This document shows positions 17,169-27,123 of a stretch of DNA of 64,000 nucleotides, one piece after another. The stretch lies in the NCBI GenBank assembly GCA_028683435.1, contig JAQUIG010000005.1, positions 54,778-118,777 of the forward strand, given 5' to 3'. The first letter of the stretch is position 1, and each line of letters begins with the position of its first letter. A program made the translations under genes and the position numbers. Origin of the DNA: Desulfuromonadaceae bacterium (GTDB lineage Bacteria; Desulfobacterota; Desulfuromonadia; Geobacterales; Pseudopelobacteraceae). A model generated the notes under the pieces. It was not told the DNA's origin. It made no database searches and saw nothing but the letters and a program-made list of their open reading frames with translations.

Positions 17169-19967
17169 ATGAGATCTTCGCTGCGTCACTTTTTCCCGGC
17201 AGGTATGGTCATTGCCATCATTATGGCCTGTGCTCTGATTCCGATTGCTGCTTCACCACTCTATGCCGTAGTTTCCGTGCCGCGCATTCTTGTCATCAAC
17301 TCATACAACACAGACTACGATTGGTCTGAAGCTGAGATGGAAGGGGTGCATGACGCTCTTGCCAAAGCGTATCAACGTACCGAAATGTACATCGAATACC
17401 TCGATACAAAAAAATTCCATACCAAAAAGCATTTTCCCCGCCTCGCCGATCTGCTGGAAGCAAAATATGCGGGGCGTCATCTCGATGCCATCATCGCCAT
17501 GGATAATGCCGCACTGGAGTTTGCGTCCCTGTACCGGCAGCGGATTTCTCCCGGCACCCCTCTGATTTTTTGCGGCATCAACGACTACGAACCTGCCATG
17601 ATTGCCGGGCAGTCCCGCATCACCGGTGTGGCTCAGTATCTCGATTCTGCCGGAACACTGGGACTGGCCCTCCAACTGCATCCGGCGGTACGCAACGTGG
17701 TGGTCATTCATGATTACACCGACACCGGCCTGGCCATACGTCATGAGCTGGAAAAAACGGCGAGCCGGTATGCGGGGGTCAAACTTGAATTCCTGGACGA
17801 GATGCCGCTGGAAAGGGCGGTTGAAAAGCTGAAAGGTTTGCCGGCCGACTACCTGGTGCTGATGCTTTCATACACTGTTGAGAAAAACGGCCGTACTTTC
17901 GGCCAGTCTGAAGCGGCTCGTTTGGTCAGCAACGCTGCTCCGGTTCCGGTCTATGCTGTCCATGCGGCACAGTTGGGGACGGGAGTCGTCGGCGGCCTGA
18001 TGATGGAGGGGCTGGTACAGGGAAGGAAAGCGGCTGAATTGGCCGTGCGCATCATCGGCGGGGAATCCGCTGAAAAGCTGCCGGTCATAACCGGTGAGCT
18101 TTCCCGCCCGATGTTTGATTACCGCGTGCTGGAAAAGTTCGGCATATCTCCTGCAAACCTGCCGGACGATGCGGTTTTGATCAACAAGCCGCCTTCAACC
18201 GTTGCCATCAACAAGACCGCGGTCTGGCTGGGCGGGGCGTTTACCCTGCTCTGTACGACCGGCCTGCTGGTTCTGGTTTTGAATATCCGCAAACGGAGAC
18301 GCCTGGAAGAAATGCTGCGCCTCAAGATCGACCAGTATCAGGAATCGCAGGAAGAGCTGAAAACGATCGAAGAGATGCTGCGCACTCAGGTCGATGAGTA
18401 CATGCAGAGTCAGGATGATCTGCTGGCAACCGAAGAGATGCTGAGGGTTCAGCTGGAGGCGGTTGAAGAAAGTTCGCAGAAATTCAAGGCTGTCTTTGAG
18501 CAATCGCCGATTGCGGTTGCCCTTACCAGTCTGCCTGAAGGGACTTTTTGTGAAGTAAACCAGGCGTTCAAAGAGATGTTCAACTATCCAGGGGAAGAAA
18601 CGCTCGGTAAAACCACTGTTGAACTGGGGATCTGGCTGCATGAATCCGACCGGGACCGCTACCTGCGACTGTTGCGGGAAAACGGTTGTGTCAACAACGT
18701 TGAAGTAAGAGCCCGCAGGAAGGGGGGGGAGGAACTTGATATTATTGTTTCCGCTGCGATGCTGAAAATTGGCGGCCGTTCATTCGTTTTGAGCACGATC
18801 ATGGACATGACGGGACAGAAGCGGCTCCAGGCACAGTTGTTCCAGTCGCAGAAGATGGATGTTGTCGGCCAGCTGGCTGGAGGGGTTGCCCATGATTTCA
18901 ATAATATGCTCGCCGTCATCATGGCTGTTGCCGAGCTGCTGAAGAGGCGGCTGTCGGGTGATGAGAAAAACAATAAAATGGTTGACACCATCATCGAAGC
19001 AGCAACCCGTTCAGCGGGGCTGACACGGGAACTGCTGAACTTTACCAGCAAGAGGACGTCGGCTTCAACTCCGGTTCACATCAATGACACCATTACTGCC
19101 GTCATGAGCCTGCTGGAACGGACGATTGACAAACAGATAAAGCTCACAACACGGCTGGAGAGCGGCACTCCGTTTGTCATGGGGGATCAGACGCAACTGC
19201 AGAACGCACTGCTCAATCTGGGGGTCAATGCCCGTGACGCCATGCCGCAGGGAGGCACGCTGACCTATGCCACAACCGGAGTAGAGCTGGATGAGGCCGC
19301 CTGCCGCTTGCGGGGCATCTCCCTTGCGCCGGGCCGCTATCTTGAAATAGCGGTGTCCGATAGTGGCACCGGCATGACAAAAGCGGTTATGGAGCATGTT
19401 TTTGAACCGTTTTTTACCACCAAGGAGGTCGGCAAAGGTACCGGCCTTGGTTTGGCCGCCGTTTACGGGACCGTCCGGAGCCACCGCGGCGAAATCTGCG
19501 TCCAGAGTGAACCTGGAGTCGGCTCGGTATTTAAAATATATCTGCCGATGATGGAAGGGGGAATGCTCCCTCCGCGCAGTGATACAGATGTGGTCTCCGG
19601 CAAAGGCGGGGTTCTGCTGGTTGATGATGAAGAGATTCTGCGGGATGTTGGCCGCGAACTCTTGGAAGATCTTGGCTATACGGTTTATCTGGCTGAAAAC
19701 GGGGTGCAGGCGCTGGATGTCTTTGCCGCTCACCGGGGTGAAATCTCGCTGGTTATGCTGGATATGAACATGCCGGAGATGGGGGGGAAGGATGCCTTTC
19801 TGCTGCTGCGTGAACAGGATCCCGAGCTGAAAGTGCTTTTCTGTTCCGGATTCAGTCGTGAAGGTACCGGTGATGAACTGGTGGGAATGGGGGCCAGCGG
19901 TTTTATTCAGAAACCGTACAACCGGGGTGAGCTGAGCCGGGCTGTTGCGGAGGCTTTGGGGCTTTGA
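17169..19967 (+). CDS. Hybrid histidine kinase with ABC substrate-binding-like sensor
   Basis: 932 residues. Order: signal/membrane segment (about 10-33), periplasmic domain resembling ABC_sub_bind proteins (about 38-330: ILVINSYNTDYDWSE, IIAMDNAALEFA, LIFCGINDYEP), membrane helix (about 350-372), a repeated coiled coil (RLEEMLRLKIDQYQESQEEL and two similar heptad runs), PAS (about 440-550), HisKA with GGVAHDFNNML, HATPase with DSGTGM and GTGLGLAAVYG, and a C-terminal receiver (LLVDDEE, VMLDMNMPEMGG, QKPY). The sensor probably binds a small periplasmic ligand. Its stop overlaps the next gene, a sigma-54 regulator, which is the likely partner. Confidence 0.9.
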   Translation: MRSSLRHFFPAGMVIAIIMACALIPIAASPLYAVVSVPRILVINSYNTDYDWSEAEMEGVHDALAKAYQRTEMYIEYLDTKKFHTKKHFPRLADLLEAKYAGRHLDAIIAMDNAALEFASLYRQRISPGTPLIFCGINDYEPAMIAGQSRITGVAQYLDSAGTLGLALQLHPAVRNVVVIHDYTDTGLAIRHELEKTASRYAGVKLEFLDEMPLERAVEKLKGLPADYLVLMLSYTVEKNGRTFGQSEAARLVSNAAPVPVYAVHAAQLGTGVVGGLMMEGLVQGRKAAELAVRIIGGESAEKLPVITGELSRPMFDYRVLEKFGISPANLPDDAVLINKPPSTVAINKTAVWLGGAFTLLCTTGLLVLVLNIRKRRRLEEMLRLKIDQYQESQEELKTIEEMLRTQVDEYMQSQDDLLATEEMLRVQLEAVEESSQKFKAVFEQSPIAVALTSLPEGTFCEVNQAFKEMFNYPGEETLGKTTVELGIWLHESDRDRYLRLLRENGCVNNVEVRARRKGGEELDIIVSAAMLKIGGRSFVLSTIMDMTGQKRLQAQLFQSQKMDVVGQLAGGVAHDFNNMLAVIMAVAELLKRRLSGDEKNNKMVDTIIEAATRSAGLTRELLNFTSKRTSASTPVHINDTITAVMSLLERTIDKQIKLTTRLESGTPFVMGDQTQLQNALLNLGVNARDAMPQGGTLTYATTGVELDEAACRLRGISLAPGRYLEIAVSDSGTGMTKAVMEHVFEPFFTTKEVGKGTGLGLAAVYGTVRSHRGEICVQSEPGVGSVFKIYLPMMEGGMLPPRSDTDVVSGKGGVLLVDDEEILRDVGRELLEDLGYTVYLAENGVQALDVFAAHRGEISLVMLDMNMPEMGGKDAFLLLREQDPELKVLFCSGFSREGTGDELVGMGASGFIQKPYNRGELSRAVAEALGL

Positions 19968-21379
19968 ATGCAATGATAACATCTACCAAACAACCGACCA
20001 TCCTGGTGGTCGAAGATGAAAAGTATGTCAGGGAGTCCCTGACCGCCTATCTTGACGACATCGGTTTCACCGTGCTGTCGGCTGAAAACGGCCAGGCCGC
20101 GCTGGAGCTGTTCCACCGTGAGACGCCTGATATTGTCATGACCGATCTGCGGATGCCGGTGATGGACGGCTTTGCACTGGTGGAGGCGCTTGCGGCAGAG
20201 TCCGAATTTACGCCGATCGTGGTGGTTTCCGGAGTCGGTGCGGTCGATGAGGCGGTGCGGGCCATGCGTTTGGGGGCCTGGGATTACCTCTCCAAGCCGA
20301 TCATGAATTTTGAAGAGTTGCAGATCACTCTTGAACATTGCCTGGAGCGCGCCCGGATCAAGCAGGAGCTGGAGCGCCTGCGCCGTCACCTCTCGGACGG
20401 GACACTGGGGGACGAGAGCGCATTCGGCAGCATCATTACGGCGTCACCGCGGATGCGAGCTGTCTTCCTTTATCTGGAGTCGGTTGCTCCGTCGCGCCAA
20501 CCGGTACTGATCAGCGGAGAGACCGGCACCGGCAAGGAGCTGGTCGCCCGGGCGGTGCACAATTTGAGCGGGGTGGGCGGCCGGTTTGTGGCGATTAACC
20601 TTGCCGGACTCGATGACACGATGTTCAGCGACACCCTCTTCGGGCACCAGCGCGGGGCCTTTACCGGGGCTGACCGGGCCCGCGAGGGGGTGATCCGCCA
20701 GGCGTCAGGTGGTACGCTGTTTCTGGACGAGATCGGTGATCTGTCGCCCGGGTCGCAGGTGAAGCTGCTGCGCCTGCTGCAGGAGGGGGAATACCTCCCG
20801 CTCGGCGCCGACAAGGTGCAGAGGAGCGACGCCCGAATCGTGACAGCCACGCACGCCGACCTGAAGTCCAGTATGGTGCATGGCTCATTCCGGCCCGACC
20901 TCTATTACCGGCTCTGTAACCACCGCGTCGAGCTGCCGCCGCTGCGTGACCGCCCCGAGGATCTCCCGTTGCTGACGGCGCATTTTCTGGCGAAGGCGGC
21001 CGCAGAGCTCGGCAAACCGACTCCGGTCGCCCCGGCTGAACTGAACTGCTATCTGGCGGCCTACCGTTTTCCGGGCAATGTTCGTGAGCTCGAGTCGATC
21101 ATCCATGATGCCGTGGCCCGCTCGGGGAGTCGTACCTTGCCGCTGGAGTCGATCGTGGCGGCGATCGGCAGCGATCTGCAGGTCAACGCCGTTTCTGCCC
21201 AGGGCTCCGGTCTTTGTCCGGTCTGCCCGTTAGGCGAAACGTTTCCGACCCTTAAGGGAGCGGAGGAATTTCTGATTTCAGAGGCGATGCGACTGGCCGG
21301 CAATAATCAGCGTCTGGCCGCAGCCTATCTCGGGATCACCCGACAGGCGCTTAACAAACGGTTGTCGCGGTCGGGATGA
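19964..21379 (+). CDS. NtrC-family sigma-54-dependent response regulator
   Basis: 471 residues: receiver (phosphoacceptor D61 in MTDLRMPVMDG), AAA+ domain and a Fis-type helix-turn-helix. The AAA+ part has Walker A GETGTGKE, the sigma-54 contact loop GAFTGA, Walker B GTLFLDEIGD and the arginine segment RPDLYYRL. The C-terminus (AMRLAGNNQRLAAAYLGITR) is the DNA-binding helix pair. TTG 19964 overlaps the kinase stop; ATG 19973 (MITSTKQP) is an equally possible start. A sigma-54 promoter lies 190 bp downstream, before the MCP, making that operon its obvious target. Confidence 0.92.
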   Translation: MNAMITSTKQPTILVVEDEKYVRESLTAYLDDIGFTVLSAENGQAALELFHRETPDIVMTDLRMPVMDGFALVEALAAESEFTPIVVVSGVGAVDEAVRAMRLGAWDYLSKPIMNFEELQITLEHCLERARIKQELERLRRHLSDGTLGDESAFGSIITASPRMRAVFLYLESVAPSRQPVLISGETGTGKELVARAVHNLSGVGGRFVAINLAGLDDTMFSDTLFGHQRGAFTGADRAREGVIRQASGGTLFLDEIGDLSPGSQVKLLRLLQEGEYLPLGADKVQRSDARIVTATHADLKSSMVHGSFRPDLYYRLCNHRVELPPLRDRPEDLPLLTAHFLAKAAAELGKPTPVAPAELNCYLAAYRFPGNVRELESIIHDAVARSGSRTLPLESIVAAIGSDLQVNAVSAQGSGLCPVCPLGETFPTLKGAEEFLISEAMRLAGNNQRLAAAYLGITRQALNKRLSRSG

Positions 21380-21430
21380 TGCGCCGGCGGGAATTACCCC
21401 TGCGATAAAAGTTGCTGCTGCAACATGTGA

Positions 21431-21566
21431 CACCCCCTCTAACCAGCTGATACGTCGCATGTAACCTCTGCAACTCACTTAAACCGTCAAGTTATGTCGC
21501 ACCCCTCTCCCGGCCGGTTTATCCCTAACGGCCCGTATCTACGTATAAATCAATTTTCACCCCTCT
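21431..21566 (+). repeat. Three CACCCC(C)TCT direct repeats upstream of the MCP promoter
   Basis: CACCCCCTCT at 21431-21440, CACCCCTCT at 21500-21508 and CACCCCTCT at 21558-21566. The first two are preceded by ATGT plus two or three bases (ATGTGA, ATGTCG). The third runs into the -24 element. They may be activator sites for the upstream NtrC-type regulator, but this is inference from position and repetition. Confidence 0.45.
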
Positions 21567-21581
21567 GGCACGCTCCCTGCT
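21566..21581 (+). promoter_or_regulatory. Sigma-54 (-24/-12) promoter
   Basis: TGGCAC at 21566-21571 and CTGCT at 21577-21581 match TGGCACG-N4-TTGCW except for one base (C for the first T of TTGC); the full string CTGGCACGCTCCCTGCT has GG and GC at the required spacing. It lies about 60 bp before the MCP start codon and directly downstream of a sigma-54 activator gene. Confidence 0.8.
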
Positions 21582-21641
21582 GTTTGTTTGGCACAAAGCT
21601 GCAGCTGCAGAGTTCGGCAGCGGTGATCACAAGGGGGAATT

Positions 21642-23285
21642 ATGAGATTCAAGGCGTACAAGGACTGGAATATTTTTGCGAAGATAATGAGCCTGTCGGG
21701 ACTGACATGGCTGGTGCTGGTGCTGGCGACCATGTTTGCACTGGTTCCGTTTATCCGCGGGCTGATCATGGAGGAAAAAAGGGCGACCGTCAGCTATCTG
21801 GTGCAGGAAGCTACCACTCAGCTCGCTTCGTATCAGAAACAGGTTGAAGCCGGAACGCTCACACAAGAGGAAGCCCAGAAGCAGGCTGCCGAGCGGATCG
21901 CCGCCATGCGCTATGATGGGAACAACTATCTCTGGATCAACGATATGACGCCCAAGATGGTCATGCACCCGATCAAACCGGAATTGGACGGCAAAGATCT
22001 CTCTGACAACAAGGACCCCAACGGGAAAGCGCTTTTTCTTGAGATGGCCACGGTCTGCCGGGACGCGGGGAAAGGTTTTGTCGAGTACGCCTGGTCCAAG
22101 CCGGGGAACGCCCAACCGGTACCCAAAATTTCCTATGTTGAACTGTTTCAGCCGTGGGGGTGGATAGTCGGCACCGGCATCTATATTGATGATGTCACCG
22201 CTCATGTCCGCCAGATCCAGATCGGTATCGCGGTTGCCCTGCTGGGCATTCTGGCCCTCAGCATCCTGCTCGCCTGGCTGGTCTCCCGTACCGTGACCGG
22301 CCCGATCAAGGCCGTGGTCGATACGATCAGGGATATCGCCCAGGGTGAAGGTGACCTGACCCGCCGCCTGCCGGTTCTCGGCAAGAATGAGATCGGCGAG
22401 CTGAGTGAATGGTTCAATACCTTCATCGGCAAGCTGCACGGCATCATCAATCAGGTATCCGGCAGCTCGCTGCAGCTGGCTTCATCCTCAATGCAGCTGC
22501 AGCAGACAACAAAGCAGATGACGGAAAGCATCGCCCAGCTCTCCTCGCAATCAACCTCGCTGGCAACCGCCGGTGAAGAGATGTCTGCCACTTCGGGCGA
22601 CATCGCCAACAACTGTCACTACGCCGCCACCAACGCCGGCGGCGCCACCAAGAAGGCCAACCAGGGCGCTGCCGTCGTCGATCAATCAATCGCCGTCATG
22701 AGCACAATTGCCGAGCGGGTGCAAAATGCCGCCAGTACCGTTGGCGCCTTGGGTGCCCGTTCCGAACAGATCGGCGCCATCATCGGTACCATCGAGGACA
22801 TCGCCGACCAGACAAACCTGCTGGCGCTTAACGCTGCGATCGAAGCGGCTCGGGCCGGCGAGCAGGGGCGCGGCTTTGCGGTCGTTGCCGACGAGGTTCG
22901 GGCTCTGGCAGAGCGCACCACCCGCGCCACCAAAGAGATCGGCGAAATGATCAAGGCGATCCAGAAAGAAACCAAGGATGCCGTCACCTCCATGGAACAG
23001 AGCGTCACCCAGGTTGAGCAGGGTACCAGTCACGCAGCCGAATCCGGACGCTCGCTGCAGGAGATCCTCGACATCATCAACAACGTTACCGAGCAGATCA
23101 GCCAGATCGCCACCGCTGCCGAAGAGCAGACCGCCACGACCCGTGAAATCAGCAGCAACGTCATGAATCTTAATGATCTGGCGCAGCAGAATGATCACGC
23201 GCTGCACGAAACCGCGGTCGCCGTCAATGATGTTTCCCGTCAGGCGGAAGAGCTTAATCAACTGGTCGGGCAGTTCAGGCTGTAG
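21642..23285 (+). CDS. Methyl-accepting chemotaxis protein, single-Cache sensor
   Basis: 547 residues: membrane helix (about 17-38), periplasmic sCache_2-type domain (about 40-190; [20 protein letters not shown] and [13 protein letters not shown] are typical), second membrane helix (about 191-213), HAMP, and a full signalling domain with the conserved hairpin tip in [20 protein letters not shown]. sCache_2 domains often sense small organic acids. No C-terminal CheR/CheB tether is present. Start ATG follows AAGGGGGAA. It lies behind the sigma-54 promoter and leads a signalling operon. Confidence 0.92.
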   Translation: MRFKAYKDWNIFAKIMSLSGLTWLVLVLATMFALVPFIRGLIMEEKRATVSYLVQEATTQLASYQKQVEAGTLTQEEAQKQAAERIAAMRYDGNNYLWINDMTPKMVMHPIKPELDGKDLSDNKDPNGKALFLEMATVCRDAGKGFVEYAWSKPGNAQPVPKISYVELFQPWGWIVGTGIYIDDVTAHVRQIQIGIAVALLGILALSILLAWLVSRTVTGPIKAVVDTIRDIAQGEGDLTRRLPVLGKNEIGELSEWFNTFIGKLHGIINQVSGSSLQLASSSMQLQQTTKQMTESIAQLSSQSTSLATAGEEMSATSGDIANNCHYAATNAGGATKKANQGAAVVDQSIAVMSTIAERVQNAASTVGALGARSEQIGAIIGTIEDIADQTNLLALNAAIEAARAGEQGRGFAVVADEVRALAERTTRATKEIGEMIKAIQKETKDAVTSMEQSVTQVEQGTSHAAESGRSLQEILDIINNVTEQISQIATAAEEQTATTREISSNVMNLNDLAQQNDHALHETAVAVNDVSRQAEELNQLVGQFRL

Positions 23286-23304
23286 AAACGGGACAGGGGG
23301 CGTT

Positions 23305-24516
23305 ATGGAGTACCGGGACCGGCTTACCGACATCATCAACTTTCTGCCAGATGCAACCTGGGCGATTGACACCGAAGGGACCGTTATTGCCTGGAACAGG
23401 GCGGTCGAGGAACTGACCGGCGTAAAGGCCGAGAGTATTATAGGTAAGGGCAATTTTGAATATGCCGTTCCGTTTTACGGCTGTCGCCTCCCGATTCTTG
23501 TCGACGTTGCCATAACGCCTAACCTTGAGCAGGAGCGGCACTATAAATCGTTCAGGAGGGATGGTGATACGGTCGAAGCGGAGATCTTCGTCCCGCATTT
23601 TCGTCCCGGAGGTGTTTACCTCTGGGCGAAGGCCCGGCGCCTTCTCGACGCGGCAGGAAATGTGATCGGCGCCATCGAAACTGTACGAGACATCACAGAG
23701 CATAAGCGGATGCAGGAACGTATGGTGCAGACGGAGAAAATGGTGATGGTGGGGGGGTTGGCGGCTGGCATGGCGCATGAGATCAACAATCCGCTCGGGG
23801 CCATTATGCAGCATGCCCAGAACATCGAGCGGCGGGTATCGGCCGACATCCCGGCCAACCTGAAAGCGGCCGCCGAGGTTGGGGTCGACCTCGCTCTGGT
23901 GCGCACCTATCTGCAAAAACGGGGCATCTTTGATTTTATCGGTCACATTCGCAGCGCCGGCATGAGGGCTTCGGAAATAATCTCAAACATGCTCCACTTC
24001 AGTCGCCGGGGTGATTTCGGAGCCGAATATGTTGATCTTTCGGTGCTGCTGGACAGGGTGCTCGAATTGGCGGGGAGCGATTATGATATGAAGAAAAAGT
24101 ACGCTTTTTCCGGCATTGAGCTGCAGCGCATGTATGCCAATGGTCTGCCGCCGGTACTGGTGACCGTGGCGGATATGGAACAGGTGTTGCTCAATATCCT
24201 GAAAAACGCGGCTCAGGCGATGGTCGGAGCCGCGCCGGGGCGACAGCAGCGAATCACGCTGCGCACCAGTACTGCCGGCGGGATGGTCCTGATCGAGATA
24301 GAGGATAACGGCCCCGGCATGGACGAAGCGGTGCGGCTGCGGATTTTTGAACCGTTCTACTCGAGCAAAGCGGTCGGTGCCGGCACCGGTCTGGGGCTGT
24401 CTGTCGCGTATGCAATTGTCACCAAGGGACATCATGGTTCTATTGAAGTTACCTCGCAACAGGGCGCGGGGTGCTGTGTTGCGATCAGGCTTCCGTTGCA
24501 GGGGAGGGATTCATGA
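23305..24516 (+). CDS. PAS-domain histidine kinase
   Basis: 403 residues: PAS (about 1-120, LPDATWAIDTEGTVIAWNRA), HisKA with GLAAGMAHEINNPLGAI, and HATPase with DNGPGMDEAV and GTGLGLSVAYAI. No membrane helix, so cytoplasmic. Between the H-box and the second helix there is an extended segment (about 180-215) longer than in standard HisKA. ATG 23305 is used; the open frame to 23173 overlaps the MCP. Its 3' end overlaps the following receiver gene by 4 bp, so these form a pair. Confidence 0.9.
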   Translation: MEYRDRLTDIINFLPDATWAIDTEGTVIAWNRAVEELTGVKAESIIGKGNFEYAVPFYGCRLPILVDVAITPNLEQERHYKSFRRDGDTVEAEIFVPHFRPGGVYLWAKARRLLDAAGNVIGAIETVRDITEHKRMQERMVQTEKMVMVGGLAAGMAHEINNPLGAIMQHAQNIERRVSADIPANLKAAAEVGVDLALVRTYLQKRGIFDFIGHIRSAGMRASEIISNMLHFSRRGDFGAEYVDLSVLLDRVLELAGSDYDMKKKYAFSGIELQRMYANGLPPVLVTVADMEQVLLNILKNAAQAMVGAAPGRQQRITLRTSTAGGMVLIEIEDNGPGMDEAVRLRIFEPFYSSKAVGAGTGLGLSVAYAIVTKGHHGSIEVTSQQGAGCCVAIRLPLQGRDS

Positions 24517-24908
24517 ACAACGCCGATGCCGCTATCGTGGTGATGCTGGTCGATGATGAGGAGATGGTCAGGGAATGCGTTGCCGCCTATCTGGAGGATG
24601 AGGGGTTTACGGTGCATGGCTGCGCCAGTGCTGAGGACGCTCTGGAGATAATCGTCGCTGTTCGCCCGGCGGTCTGCATATCTGACCTGCATCTGACCGG
24701 TATGAACGGTGAAGAGTTTATCCTCAGGGCGCGCGCTCTTTGCCCCGCCACCTCTTTTATGCTGCATACCGGCATGCTGTACTCGCTCTCGGATAGGCTG
24801 CGTGAGGTCGGCATGACGCCTGACGATGTGCTGTTGAAACCGGTTCATGATCTGTCGAAACTGGTACTGAAAATCAAGATGCTGGGCGCAATGGGGAGAG
24901 AATCGTGA
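24513..24908 (+). CDS. Single-domain response regulator
   Basis: 131 residues: acidic pocket D14-D15, phosphoacceptor D58 in CISDLHLTGMNG, and Lys in LLKPVHD. The Thr/Ser position is in MLHTGM. ATG 24513 lies within the kinase stop (ATGA) and has GGGGAGGG upstream. No output domain. It overlaps the next gene by 4 bp. Probably a phosphorelay or adaptor partner of the neighbouring kinase. Confidence 0.88.
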   Translation: MNNADAAIVVMLVDDEEMVRECVAAYLEDEGFTVHGCASAEDALEIIVAVRPAVCISDLHLTGMNGEEFILRARALCPATSFMLHTGMLYSLSDRLREVGMTPDDVLLKPVHDLSKLVLKIKMLGAMGRES

Positions 24909-27079
24909 TTGAAGCAAAGGCTGCCAATCTGGTGCTGTTAACTATTGATGACGAAGAATCGGTGCGCAGCAGCGTTGCCGCGTTTTTTGAAGATTGTGGT
25001 TTTACCGTGCTGCAGGCGTGTGATGGGCGTGAGGGGATTGACATGATACATGCCCTGCACCCTGATGTAATAATCACCGACCTGCGCATGCCGCATGTCG
25101 ACGGCATGACGGTGGTTGATGCGGTCAAGCGGCTGGATGATAATCTGCCTGTCATAGTTCTCTCCGGCACCGGTGTGCTGACAGATGCGATAGAGGCGTT
25201 GCGGGGAGGCGCCTGGGATTATCTGACCAAGCCGGTTGCCGATCTGGTTGAGCTGGAACTGGTCGTTGCCCGTTGTATTGAACGGGCGCGACTGGTGCAG
25301 GAAAATCGAGGCTGTTATCAAAAACTGGAACTGCAGGTAAAGGAGCGGACGGCAGAACTGCGCAAGCTGAGCACAGCCGTAGAGCAGAGCGCCAACAGCG
25401 TCGTTATCACCGACATCAACGGGATTATCGAATACGTAAATCCTACGTTCTGTGCGGTATCCGGGTATAGCAGGGAAGAGGCGATAGGCCAGAATCCGCG
25501 GATTCTAAAATCGGACAAACACCTGGACCTTTATTACGCCGAAATGTGGAAAACGATCTGCTCCGGTAAGGAGTGGCGGGGGGAGTTATGCAACAAAACC
25601 AAGGAGGGGAGACAGTACTGGGAGCTCTGCAGCATCGCTCCTATCAAGGATGAAACCGGTGCTATTACCAATTATGTTGCCAACAAGGAGGATATTACCG
25701 GACGCAAGCTCCACGAAGAGCAGCTTTATTATCAAGCCAATTTCGATGCTCTGACCGGCCTCCCCAATCGCCACTATTTTCAGAAACATCTTGAACTGCA
25801 GCTGGAACTGATCACTCGTGAAAGCCAGTATCTTACCCTGCTGGTGCTCGATATCGATAATCTCAAATATGTCAATGACACCTTCGGGCATGAATTCGGC
25901 GATCTTCTGATCAAGGAGATTGCCCGCCGGTTGGAAACGGCCTGCGGGGCGAGTTGTGTCGTATCCCGTTTTGTGGGGGATGAGTTTACGATCATTCCGC
26001 CGCTCTCGGCAACTGCCGATGATGCAACCCTGTTTGCCGTTGAGGTTCGTGATGCCATGAACGATGTCTTTACCGTCAGGGGGATGGAAATCGTCGCTAC
26101 TGCCAGCATCGGCGTGGTGATTTACCCGGAGGATGGCGAAAGTGTGGAAAGCCTCCTGAAAAACGGTGAAGCCGCCATGTACCAAGCCAAACAGGAGGGG
26201 AAGAACGCCGTCTGTTTCTATACCCGCGAGTTGAACCGCCAGCTCGATGAGCGCTTTGCTCTGGAGGCAAAGCTTCACCGGGCGATTGATCGCGGTGAGT
26301 TCACTATGAACTACCAGCCGCAGGTTAATCTTGCCGATGGTTCTGTGATCGGTGCCGAAGCGCTGCTCCGCTGGACTCCGACCGGTGAAGCGACTGTCCC
26401 TCCGTCCCTGTTTGTGCCGATTCTGGAGGAGAGCGGCATGATCGTGGCGGTTGGCGAATGGGTGTTATGGCAGGCCTGTTCGCAGGCGGTCGCGTGGCAG
26501 AGTAGTGGCTTGGCGGAGCTGCGCATGTCGGTTAATATCTCGGCCCTGCAGTTCATGCGCAGTGATCTTGATGTCGCCGTCAAACGAGTGCTCGAAGTGA
26601 CCGGACTTGATCCGCATCGCCTCTGCTTAGAGTTGACCGAAAGCATGGTCATGGTTGACAGCACCCGCACGCTCGAAAAAATGACGGCTCTGGCAAATAT
26701 CGGCGTCATACTGTCGCTGGATGATTTCGGCACCGGCTATTCATCGCTCGAATACCTGGGGCGCCTGCCGATCAATGAGTTAAAAATAGACATGTCGTTC
26801 GTCCGTCGGATGTTGACAACCAGAAACGATGCGGCGGTTGTTAATACGATCATCGCCATGGGGCAGGGGCTGGATATGGAGCTGGTGGCAGAGGGGGTTG
26901 AAACGGAAGAGCAACTTGCGTATCTGGCGGAAAGAGGCTGTCAGGTTATTCAGGGATATTACTTCAGCAAGCCGTTGTCGGCGGATGATTTTGCGCTCTT
27001 TTGCTCTGGACGGAACGGCGGCGTTCCGCTCAACCCGCAGATTTCAGTGTATAATGTCCCGCTGAAATATGTTAATTGA
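24905..27079 (+). CDS. Response regulator with PAS, GGDEF and EAL domains
   Basis: 724 residues. Receiver 1-125 (D59 in IITDLRMPHVDG), coiled linker, PAS about 150-265 (SANSVVITDINGIIEYVNPT), GGDEF about 280-445, EAL about 455-705. The diguanylate cyclase signature is VGDEF (in RFVGDEFTII), with the first glycine replaced, so cyclase activity is doubtful. The EAL side keeps EALLRW, ELTESMVM, DDFGTGYSSLEYL, KIDMSFV and AEGVET, consistent with an active c-di-GMP phosphodiesterase. Starts 4 bp inside the previous receiver. GTG start. Links this sensory block to c-di-GMP levels. Confidence 0.92.
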   Translation: MIEAKAANLVLLTIDDEESVRSSVAAFFEDCGFTVLQACDGREGIDMIHALHPDVIITDLRMPHVDGMTVVDAVKRLDDNLPVIVLSGTGVLTDAIEALRGGAWDYLTKPVADLVELELVVARCIERARLVQENRGCYQKLELQVKERTAELRKLSTAVEQSANSVVITDINGIIEYVNPTFCAVSGYSREEAIGQNPRILKSDKHLDLYYAEMWKTICSGKEWRGELCNKTKEGRQYWELCSIAPIKDETGAITNYVANKEDITGRKLHEEQLYYQANFDALTGLPNRHYFQKHLELQLELITRESQYLTLLVLDIDNLKYVNDTFGHEFGDLLIKEIARRLETACGASCVVSRFVGDEFTIIPPLSATADDATLFAVEVRDAMNDVFTVRGMEIVATASIGVVIYPEDGESVESLLKNGEAAMYQAKQEGKNAVCFYTRELNRQLDERFALEAKLHRAIDRGEFTMNYQPQVNLADGSVIGAEALLRWTPTGEATVPPSLFVPILEESGMIVAVGEWVLWQACSQAVAWQSSGLAELRMSVNISALQFMRSDLDVAVKRVLEVTGLDPHRLCLELTESMVMVDSTRTLEKMTALANIGVILSLDDFGTGYSSLEYLGRLPINELKIDMSFVRRMLTTRNDAAVVNTIIAMGQGLDMELVAEGVETEEQLAYLAERGCQVIQGYYFSKPLSADDFALFCSGRNGGVPLNPQISVYNVPLKYVN

Positions 27080-27123
27080 TAACGCTGTTTCAGAGATTAT
27101 ATATCCCCCTGAGGAAGGATGCT

